DNA from: CAYVQE01 sp964454005
GTDB lineage: Bacteria; Myxococcota; B64-G9
Direction of reading: 5' to 3'
Assembly: GCA_964454005.1 (NCBI GenBank)
Contig: CAYVQE010000067.1
Location: 1 to 31,760 of the forward strand
Length of the DNA: 31,760 bases
The position numbers and the translations under genes were made by a program. Below are positions 25,287-31,760 of this stretch, piece by piece. The notes beneath the pieces are model-generated. The model saw only the letters and a program-made list of their open reading frames with translations, had not been told where the DNA came from and did not search any database. Numbering within the stretch: position 1 is the first letter of the stretch; the number at the start of each line of letters is the position of its first letter.

Positions 25287-27650
25287 CTAATTCACGGTGA
25301 AGGGGAAGGGCACCTTCTTCGGCTTGCCGCCGAACTCGGGGAACTTCAAGCGCTTGATGATCCCCTGGATGCACTTGGCCACGTAGGTGCCCTTGAACTG
25401 GGCGGTGCGCGCCGAGATGCGCGACGAGGACACCTTGCCGTTGTTGGCGATGGTGAAGTTGATGACCATCTTGCCGCGGACCGAGGAGTCGACTCGCTTC
25501 TGCTTGCGGTTGCAGGCCCTGAACTCGGCCAGATGCTGCTTCATTACGCTGAGCACATCGGCGTTGCTCAAAGGCGGCAGCTTCTTCTCCTTCGGCTCGT
25601 CCTTCTTGGGTTTGGGCTGGGCGATGCCCGTCTCGGCGGCGAAGGCCTGATCGTCCGGGTCCTCGAAGTCCAGCACCCCACCCTTGGACTTGCGCCGTTT
25701 GGGCTTCTCGGGCTCGGATCGCCGGGGCTCGGGCTTCTTGGCCGCCACCCGGGGGGTCGGCCGCGGTTTGGGTTTTTGGGCCCGGCGCCGGTTCCGGCGG
25801 GGGCGCCGGCGGCGGCGCCGCTTGTCGCGATCGGGCTTGCCGCTGGCCGCGGCCAGGCGCTCGTCACCGTCGTCGCCCTCGTCCGCCCCCTCGTCATCGC
25901 CCGACCCGTCGTCGGCCGCTTCGTCGCTGTCGGCCTCATCCGATCCGGCCGCCTGCTCCTCAGCGGCATCCGACTCGTCCTTTCCCACCGCCCCGGCTGC
26001 ACCGGAATCGTCCGCGGCGCCCTTGTCCGACTCGGCCGCGGCGACCGCTTCGTCAGCGCCGCCCTCGTCCGGCTTGTCGGCCGGCTGCTCCTGCTCGCCG
26101 GCGGGCGGCGCAAGCGGCTGCGTTGAGGGCTCGGTCGGCGGTTCGCTCCTGGCCAGCATGTAGCCCAGCAACCCCACCAGCACCAAAACCACCAGCCCGG
26201 AGCCGATCATCAACCCGACGGCCCAGCGCGGCAACCCGCTGCGCGGCGGGATGTAGCGCTCCTCGGGTGGAGCGGTGCGCTCGCGTTGCTCCTCGAGCTT
26301 CTCCCGGCTGGCCGCCGCCTGGGCCTCGAGGTCGGCCTCGTCTTCCTTGCGCGGCGCAGCCTCGGCCGGCGGCTCCTCATCCGGCTGCTCCTGCTCGGCC
26401 CGCTGACTGGCTGCGGCCTCCTCCTCGGCGGCGATCTGGGCGATCAGCGAGCTGTCCCCATCATCCATCTCCTCGCCGACCGCATCCCCGCCGAGACCCT
26501 CCTGCTCGTCACCGCCGAATGGCAGATCTTCCTCCTCGGGCTCCGGATCCTCCGGGCGCAGGCTGGACAGCTCCTCCTCGGCCAGGTTGCTCAGAGAAGA
26601 CAGCGCCGCCGGTTGCCAGTCGACATCGGTCCCGGCAAAGGCCGCGGCCGACGCCGCAGCCGAAGCTTCGCCCTCTTCGCCGAAGGCGTCCTCCTCCTCG
26701 CCCTCGTCCTCGTCCTCGTCACCGTACCAGCCGCCGGCGGCCGCCCCCCACTCCTCTTCCGCAGCCCGGTCGTCTTCGTCCTCCGGCTCGGCGTGGGCGG
26801 CCATGCCGGGGGACCAGTCAGCGGCGCCGGCCGCCCAATCCTCGGACGCAGCGGCCTCCTCTTCCTCGTCGGCTTCGTCGGCTTCGTCGGCCTCAGGGCC
26901 TTCCTCGGCCAGAAAGGCGAATTCGGGCACCTCGAACACCGACAGCCAATCCTCGAAGCCCGAGCGCCACACCAGGGTGTCGCTGTCGAGTTCGCCGTGG
27001 TGCCACCGCTCGGCGAAGTCGTCGAGGCTCATCGGCCCGATCTGCTCCTCATCCACAGCCGCGTACCACTCGACCCGCTGCCGATCGACGTCGGCCGGCG
27101 GGCCGGCCGTTTCGTCGCCCAGCGGCTCCGCCGCCCCCGGGTCGGCTTCCGGCTCGGGCTCCGGCTGATCCTCGCCGTGGGCCTGCTCTCGTTCGGCCTG
27201 GACCTGCTGCATCTCCTCGATGTTGAACACGCGGGTGGCCTGCCGGTCCAGGTCGGCGTCCTCCTCCTCCTCGTCGGGCCCGGCATCCAGGCCGCCGCCC
27301 TCGTCCTCGCCGCCCAGGATGTTGTCCAGCGCGTCGCGCAGATCGTCGTCCTCGCCGAGATTCAGGCTCTCGTCCGCCGCCCCGCCGACCTCGGCCTCAT
27401 CCGGCCCATCGGCCGCAGCCCCCTCGGGATGGCTCTCGACCGCAGTGGATTCGCGCTCGGGCTCCAGGCCGCCGCCGGCGTCCACATCGGCTTCCGGCTG
27501 CGGTCCGGCTTCGGGCTCCGGTTCGGGCTGTGGTGGGCGAACGGTAATGATCTCGCCACACTTCTTGCAGCGCACGCGCACGCCCTTCTGGCCGAGCTTC
27601 TCGTCAGCGATGGCGTACTGCGCTGCGCAACTCTCACATCGGAATCTCAT
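25287..27650 (-). CDS. GltJ/AgmX-like protein: zinc ribbon, GYF domain, TM helix, AgmX/PglI C-terminal domain
   Basis: A 787-residue protein. The N-terminal zinc ribbon has C5-x2-C8 and C28-x2-C31 (M-R-F-R-C-E-S-C, C-K-K-C). An acidic linker leads to a GYF_2-type domain at about 193-247 (V-E-W-Y-A-A-V-D-E-E-Q-I-G-P-M-S). More acidic low-complexity sequence, one membrane helix at about 472-497, an acidic then Lys/Arg/Pro-rich linker, and a C-terminal TonB-C-like AgmX/PglI domain (about 695-787, K-M-V-I-N-F-T-I-A-x-N-G-K-V) follow. This is the layout of the Myxococcus gliding-machine protein GltJ/AgmX, which links cytoplasmic MglA to the outer envelope. The start at 27650 has GGGGAG five bases upstream. 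No other glt/agl genes are nearby, so a motility role is unproven. Confidence 0.85.
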   Translation of the reverse strand: MRFRCESCAAQYAIADEKLGQKGVRVRCKKCGEIITVRPPQPEPEPEAGPQPEADVDAGGGLEPERESTAVESHPEGAAADGPDEAEVGGAADESLNLGEDDDLRDALDNILGGEDEGGGLDAGPDEEEEDADLDRQATRVFNIEEMQQVQAEREQAHGEDQPEPEPEADPGAAEPLGDETAGPPADVDRQRVEWYAAVDEEQIGPMSLDDFAERWHHGELDSDTLVWRSGFEDWLSVFEVPEFAFLAEEGPEADEADEADEEEEAAASEDWAAGAADWSPGMAAHAEPEDEDDRAAEEEWGAAAGGWYGDEDEDEGEEEDAFGEEGEASAAASAAAFAGTDVDWQPAALSSLSNLAEEELSSLRPEDPEPEEEDLPFGGDEQEGLGGDAVGEEMDDGDSSLIAQIAAEEEAAASQRAEQEQPDEEPPAEAAPRKEDEADLEAQAAASREKLEEQRERTAPPEERYIPPRSGLPRWAVGLMIGSGLVVLVLVGLLGYMLARSEPPTEPSTQPLAPPAGEQEQPADKPDEGGADEAVAAAESDKGAADDSGAAGAVGKDESDAAEEQAAGSDEADSDEAADDGSGDDEGADEGDDGDERLAAASGKPDRDKRRRRRRPRRNRRRAQKPKPRPTPRVAAKKPEPRRSEPEKPKRRKSKGGVLDFEDPDDQAFAAETGIAQPKPKKDEPKEKKLPPLSNADVLSVMKQHLAEFRACNRKQKRVDSSVRGKMVINFTIANNGKVSSSRISARTAQFKGTYVAKCIQGIIKRLKFPEFGGKPKKVPFPFTVN

Positions 27651-27830
27651 GTGGACTCCCCAAAACTCACCGCTCCGGTTCCTGGAGCGACCAACGGTCG
27701 GCACGTCCGAGTCTTGGACGCCCATCCAGCGCGCCCGGATCTACCGTCCGGTCCGGCCACTGGAGCAAGAAAACCGTTGATTTCACAGGATCTTCGAATA
27801 GCACATGGCAAGGACGCTTGACAAGGTTTT

Positions 27831-29750
27831 TCATCCCGCCGCCGCGGCGAGCGCGCGCTGGGCGGCCCGGCGCACGACGTCGTCGATCTCGATCTCGGCC
27901 ATCTCCGCCAAACGACTGCGGATGGGCGCCTCGCCACGGGTCGCCATGACGGTCACCATGCGCTTGCGTACCGCCGGATCGGCGTCGCGCGACAACTCCA
28001 GCACCCGCTCGGCAGGCAGCCTGTCCATGGCCTCCAGCACCCGGGTGGCCTCGCGCCAGCGTCCCCGTTGACCGGCCGCCACCGCCCCCAACAGCAGCCC
28101 GGCCAGGGCGTCTTCGTCATCGGCCGACAGGGCCGCCAGGGCCGCTTCGCGCTGCTCCGGGTCGCTCAACAAGTCGATCAGGTCGGCGACGTCGAGCTGC
28201 TCCAGGGCCCGCAGTTCCTCCCAGTCGTCGCTCAAATCCAGCGCGATGGCTCCCGCGGCGTGCTCCTGGGCCTGGATCGCCTCGGCGGCCAGCTGCTGGA
28301 TCTCCGCCGCCACGGCCACCCCCAGCGCATCCGCATCGACCAGCAGGCGCCGCCAGTTGTCGGCCTGGGCCCGCGGCTCCAGGTCGTTGGGCAGCACGCC
28401 CCGGGCCACCTGCATCGCCTGGCGCAGCTGCTGCTCGACCAGCGCCGCGGTCGTCGGGGCCAGGCCCAGCTCGACGGCCATGCGCCTCATCTTCTCGGTC
28501 ATGGCCAGGCCGAAGTGCAGAGCGCGGCGCAGCACGGCCTTGACGATGGCCTGGAAGCGGGCCACCGGAAACGACTTGATGAAGATCAGGTACTCGTACT
28601 CGTCGCGCGAACTCCACCAGGTCAGGATGTCCAGGGTCAACCGGGTGACCCCCGGGGTGGGCAACTCCTCGAAGGCCTGGACCTCGAGCGGCAACGCCGG
28701 GCCGCCCAGCTTGCGGTAGGCGACCACGTCGAACTTGGAGGCGGCGATGAAGAAGTTGCGCCGGCCGGGCTCGATGCGCTGCAGCCACTGGCGAGCCGCA
28801 TCGAGCACATAGGCGACATTCTGCTCCAGCGGTTGGTTGAACACCAGCTCGCCGCTCTTGCGGTAGCCGCGATCGAACAGGTGCAGCCGCACCTCGAAGC
28901 GTTCGGCGAGCTGCTCCAGAAAGCGCACGTCGATGCGGTTGTCCAGGTTGAACAGCCAGTACCGCACCCGATCAGTGCCGCTGCGGTCCTCGCCGACCAG
29001 CAACAGGACGATCAGCGGAAAGTTTTCGATCCGGTGCAGTTGGAAGAACAGGTCGCAACGCTCGCCGAAGCCCCCCGGCTCGCTCTCGAGCTGAAAGATG
29101 TGCAACGCCCCCTGGTCGAGAAATGTGTAGTGGGTCTGACCGCTTTCCTGCCAGCGGCGCAGCAGGGCGGCGTGGCGCCGCTCCTGCCGCTGGGTGTCCT
29201 CGATGTGCTCGAAATCGGACTCCTCGAGCTCCTGGACCACCGGCCCGCCAGCGGCGGCCGGCCGGCCACCATCGTCACGCCCGTCGGCCGCCGGCATCGT
29301 CTCGGTCTCGGTGACAGCGGGCGTGAGCGGCTCGACTGCGCCGAACCGCCCGCCGGGCCAGGGGCTGGGGGGCGGTTGTCGCCCCAGCGCCCGGGCGCAG
29401 CCCTGGGGGCCGAAGGAGAAGTAGGCCGCCCGCACGTATGCCGGCACCGGCCGGCCGAGCTGCTGCAGCTCGCGGTAGAAGGCGATGCGCAGCTCGATCT
29501 CGCGTTCCTGCCAGGCCGGGGGGTAGCAGCAGACGTAGCATTCGGCGCGCTGGTCGTGGACATGGACCGGGTGCTCGGCGGCGAACTCGCGGCCGCAGGC
29601 CGGACAGCGCACCAGGTTGAGCCGCTCGTCGAGCAGGCTGTCGAGCAGCTCGGGATGACTGGCCAGATCGATGATCCGCAGCAGGTCGGCGCGAAAGACA
29701 TGCCCGCAGCTGCAGGTCAGCTGCTCGTCCCGGCGCTCGGTCTCGAGCAC
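27831..29750 (-). CDS. CpXC-type zinc-finger protein with HEAT-like C-terminus
   Basis: A 639-residue cytoplasmic protein. The N-terminus has the CpXC arrangement: L-T-C-S-C-G-H-V-F near residue 12, a helical stretch, then V-R-C-P-A-C-G-R-E-F near residue 47, followed by E-C-Y-V-C-C-Y-P-P. The middle (about 190-450) is an unrecognised alpha/beta region; the C-terminal 150 residues look like HEAT-type helices (D-P-A-V-R-K-R-M-V-T-V-M-A, D-D-V-V-R-R-A-A-Q-R-A-L). The start GTG at 29750, 11 bp after the mtnP stop, is the only good option before the Cys motifs. The function is unknown. On the minus strand TTGTCA-18 bp-TATTCG within 27795-27824 is a weak promoter candidate for the next gene. Confidence 0.7.
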   Translation of the reverse strand: MLETERRDEQLTCSCGHVFRADLLRIIDLASHPELLDSLLDERLNLVRCPACGREFAAEHPVHVHDQRAECYVCCYPPAWQEREIELRIAFYRELQQLGRPVPAYVRAAYFSFGPQGCARALGRQPPPSPWPGGRFGAVEPLTPAVTETETMPAADGRDDGGRPAAAGGPVVQELEESDFEHIEDTQRQERRHAALLRRWQESGQTHYTFLDQGALHIFQLESEPGGFGERCDLFFQLHRIENFPLIVLLLVGEDRSGTDRVRYWLFNLDNRIDVRFLEQLAERFEVRLHLFDRGYRKSGELVFNQPLEQNVAYVLDAARQWLQRIEPGRRNFFIAASKFDVVAYRKLGGPALPLEVQAFEELPTPGVTRLTLDILTWWSSRDEYEYLIFIKSFPVARFQAIVKAVLRRALHFGLAMTEKMRRMAVELGLAPTTAALVEQQLRQAMQVARGVLPNDLEPRAQADNWRRLLVDADALGVAVAAEIQQLAAEAIQAQEHAAGAIALDLSDDWEELRALEQLDVADLIDLLSDPEQREAALAALSADDEDALAGLLLGAVAAGQRGRWREATRVLEAMDRLPAERVLELSRDADPAVRKRMVTVMATRGEAPIRSRLAEMAEIEIDDVVRRAAQRALAAAAG

Positions 29751-29761
29751 GGTGCCGCCCG

Positions 29762-30628
29762 TCAGGATTCGAAGAAGCGGCCGGCCAACAGCTGCAGGCG
29801 CTCGCGGGTGACCGCCGGGATGCGCGCCGGATCGGTCAGCAGCGCCCCGTCCAGGGCATGTTGGCAAGCGCATTCGCCCGCGAGCGGAAGCTTCTCGGCC
29901 AGCGCGGCGATGGTGCGCCGGGCGGTGGCGATGTTGCCCAGCAGCACCTCGACCACGGCGTCTGCCTTGACGTCTTCTTCCGACTGGTGCCAGCAGTCGT
30001 AGTCGGTCGACAGCGCCAGGGTGGCGTAGCAGATCTCGGCCTCGCGGGCCAGCTTGGCCTCGGGCAGGGCGGTCATGCCGATGACCGCCGCGCCCATGCC
30101 GCGGTAGAACTCGGACTCGGCCCGGGTGGAGAAGACCGGCCCTTCCATACAGATATAGGTGCCGCCCCGGTGGTAGCGCGCCCCGAGCTGCTCCAGGGTT
30201 CCCGCCAGCGCGTCCACCAGCACCGGGCAGACCGGATCGCCGAAAGGCACGTGGGCGACCGCGCCCTGGCCGAAAAAGGTCGCCGGTCGCTGCCGGGTGC
30301 GATCGAAGTACTGATCGGGCAGCACCATGTCGCCCGGCCGGATCTCCTCGCGCAGGCTGCCCACCGCCGAGACCGAGACCACCCGCCGCACGCCGAGCTG
30401 CCGGAAGCCGTGCAGGTTGGCCCGCGCGTTGACCTCGCCCGGCAGCAATGCGTGACCCGGCCCGTGGCGCGCCAGGAACACCAGCCGCGCGCCACCCAAC
30501 CGGCCGATCAGGTACGGCCCCGAAGGTCGGCCGAAGGGGGTCTCGAGTTCACGCTGCTGCTGGTCCTCAAGCCCCTCCATCGAGTACAGCCCGCTGCCAC
30601 CGATGATCCCCAGAGTCGGTTCGTCCAC
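29762..30628 (-). CDS. mtnP: S-methyl-5'-thioadenosine phosphorylase
   Basis: A 288-residue purine nucleoside phosphorylase of the MTAP family. It cleaves methylthioadenosine with phosphate to adenine and methylthioribose-1-phosphate (methionine and polyamine salvage). Seen: G-I-I-G-G-S-G-L-Y at residues 8-16, A-R-H-G-P-G-H near 54-60, Y-I-C-M-E-G-P-V-F-S-T-R-A-E-S, M-T-A-L-P-E-A-K-L-A-R-E-A-E, and S-T-D-Y-D-C-W. The Asp pair in that last motif is the one that binds the adenine base in MTAPs. Length is normal. The start is GTG at 30628 with GAGGAG upstream. It lies 66 bp after rlmN and 11 bp before the CpXC-type gene, likely one transcript. Confidence 0.95.
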   Translation of the reverse strand: MDEPTLGIIGGSGLYSMEGLEDQQQRELETPFGRPSGPYLIGRLGGARLVFLARHGPGHALLPGEVNARANLHGFRQLGVRRVVSVSAVGSLREEIRPGDMVLPDQYFDRTRQRPATFFGQGAVAHVPFGDPVCPVLVDALAGTLEQLGARYHRGGTYICMEGPVFSTRAESEFYRGMGAAVIGMTALPEAKLAREAEICYATLALSTDYDCWHQSEEDVKADAVVEVLLGNIATARRTIAALAEKLPLAGECACQHALDGALLTDPARIPAVTRERLQLLAGRFFES

Positions 30629-30694
30629 GTCGCGCTCCTCGTCCCGGCTTCGCGTTCCGAGCCCGGGCAGCGTAGCAGGGGCCGCGGTAGGGGG

Positions 30695-31744
30695 TCAAGC
30701 GCGCTCACCAGCCCCGGTGACCAGCAGCTGGCCGCAGGCGGCCTGCAGCTCGGCGCCGCGGCTGCGGCGGACGAAGGCGCTCAAGCCCTTGGCGGCCAGC
30801 AGCTCCAGAAAGGCCTCGACCCGTTCGGGATCGGGGCGGTCGAACGGGGCCCCCGGGTGCGGGTTGTAGGGGATCAGGTTGACCTTGCAGCGCAGACCGC
30901 CCAGCAGGCGCACCAGCTGGCGGGCCTGCCCCGGGCGATCGTTGATCCCGCCCAGCATGACGTACTCGAAGGTGATGCGGTCGCTGCCGCGCACCGGCAG
31001 AGCGCGGCAGCCGTCGAGCAAGCGGGCTATCGGATAGCGGCGGTTGATGGGCATCAGCCGGTCGCGCAGCGCGTCGTCCGGGGCGTTGAGCGAGACGGCC
31101 AGCTTGGCCGGGCAGCGCTCGACGAAGCGGCGCATGGCCGGGACCAACCCGATGGTCGACACGGTCACGTGGCGCCGCGATAGTCCCAGGCCATGATCGC
31201 AGAGCAGGATGGCCACCGCGTCGACCACCGCCCGCAGGTTGGCCAGCGGCTCGCCCATGCCCATGAAGACCACGTTGGTCACCGGCCGCTCGAGCTGCGC
31301 CGTGCGCAGGTGGCGCACCGCGGCCTCGACCTGGCCGGCGATCTCGCCCGCGCTCAGGTTGCGCACCAGCCCCATGGTGGCGGTGGCGCAGAAGGTGCAG
31401 CCCATGGCGCAGCCGACCTGGGTCGAGACGCACAGGCTGCGCCGGCGCTGCTCCGGCATCCACACCCCCTCGACCGACAATCCGTCGGCCAGCGCGTAGC
31501 GCAGCTTGCGGGTGCCGTCGGCGGCCCGTTGCTCGTCGGCCACGACCGGCGGGCGCAAGGGAGCCGTGGCGGCCAACCGGGCCCGCAAGGGCTTGGCCAG
31601 ATCGGTCATCTGGGCGTAGTCGGCGATGCAGCGGCCGTGCAGCCAGCGGAACAGCTGCCGGCCGCGAAACGGCTTGTCGCCCTGATCGGCGAACCAGGCC
31701 TGCAGGCGTTCGAGCGGCAGGGATGCCAGGTCCACCCGCGGCAT
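30695..31744 (-). CDS. rlmN: Dual-specificity 23S rRNA/tRNA adenine-C2 methyltransferase (radical SAM)
   Basis: A 349-residue radical SAM enzyme that methylates C2 of A2503 in 23S rRNA, and in many bacteria A37 of some tRNAs. The Fe-S cluster motif C-A-M-G-C-T-F-C has C112, C116 and C119. The SAM-binding G-M-G-E-P-L-A-N follows, and the C-terminal A-A-C-G-Q-L carries the methyl-accepting Cys (C337). The N-terminal Y-A-Q-M-T-D-L-A-K-P-L-R motif is typical of RlmN; Cfr lacks this form. The ATG at 31744 follows AAGGAG with a 5-nt spacer. It heads the minus-strand group rlmN, mtnP, CpXC-type protein. Confidence 0.97.
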   Translation of the reverse strand: MPRVDLASLPLERLQAWFADQGDKPFRGRQLFRWLHGRCIADYAQMTDLAKPLRARLAATAPLRPPVVADEQRAADGTRKLRYALADGLSVEGVWMPEQRRRSLCVSTQVGCAMGCTFCATATMGLVRNLSAGEIAGQVEAAVRHLRTAQLERPVTNVVFMGMGEPLANLRAVVDAVAILLCDHGLGLSRRHVTVSTIGLVPAMRRFVERCPAKLAVSLNAPDDALRDRLMPINRRYPIARLLDGCRALPVRGSDRITFEYVMLGGINDRPGQARQLVRLLGGLRCKVNLIPYNPHPGAPFDRPDPERVEAFLELLAAKGLSAFVRRSRGAELQAACGQLLVTGAGERA

Positions 31745-31760
31745 CGGGTCTCCTTGCGGG

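Overview
The window is strongly GC-rich and densely coded, with no gene-free stretch over 300 bp. Gene content suggests a Myxococcota or other deltaproteobacterial-type Gram-negative bacterium. It has a protein with the zinc-ribbon/GYF/TM/AgmX-type tail layout of myxobacterial GltJ/AgmX, several outer-envelope functions (lipoprotein-sorting-type protein, MsbA-type exporter, periplasmic lytic transglycosylase, beta-barrel), a selenocysteine-synthesis gene and a sigma54 activator. A run of exactly 100 N marks a draft scaffold, possibly a metagenome bin. The lineage is inferred from gene content only. No rRNA, tRNA, CRISPR array or insertion sequence was seen.

Layout. 1-3556 (minus): envelope operon of LolA-like periplasmic protein, two FtsX/MacB-type permeases and the start of their ATPase. 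3792-10003 (plus): tandem-SBP lytic transglycosylase lipoprotein, ATP-type PEP carboxykinase, DedA/VTT membrane protein, MmgE/PrpD protein. 10012-13713 (minus): selA, a MinD/FlhG-like ParA ATPase, and a J-like/acidic-repeat/helix-turn-helix protein whose repeat is split by the assembly gap. 13837-18744 (plus, divergent from selA): multi-TM GAF histidine kinase, NtrC-class sigma54 response regulator, outer-membrane beta-barrel protein. 18775-21832 (minus): degenerate PHP-like membrane protein and MsbA-type exporter. 21917-22660 (plus): glutaredoxin-like lipoprotein behind a good sigma54 promoter match. 22620-23731 (minus): TauE/SafE permease and DUF1634-type partner. 23945-25249 (plus): TPR plus two cyclic-nucleotide-binding domains. 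25287-31744 (minus): rlmN, mtnP, CpXC-type zinc-finger protein, GltJ/AgmX-like protein.

Most striking observation: the sigma54 response regulator (16036-17409) is open and family-like along its whole length except for one in-frame TGA at 16621-16623. This falls exactly on the Cys of the conserved N-C-A-A-I-P motif of the AAA+ domain. A selA gene lies 2.3 kb away, facing its partner kinase. UGA is a normal stop for many other genes here. The simplest exciting reading is a selenocysteine-containing sigma54 activator, with Sec next to the Asn that forms the 'glutamate switch' in PspF-type activators. A possible SECIS-like hairpin follows the codon. The dull alternatives are a nonsense mutation or a base error. 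A sigma54-type promoter before the glutaredoxin-like lipoprotein gene is a speculative candidate target, which would make a selenium- or redox-responsive circuit.
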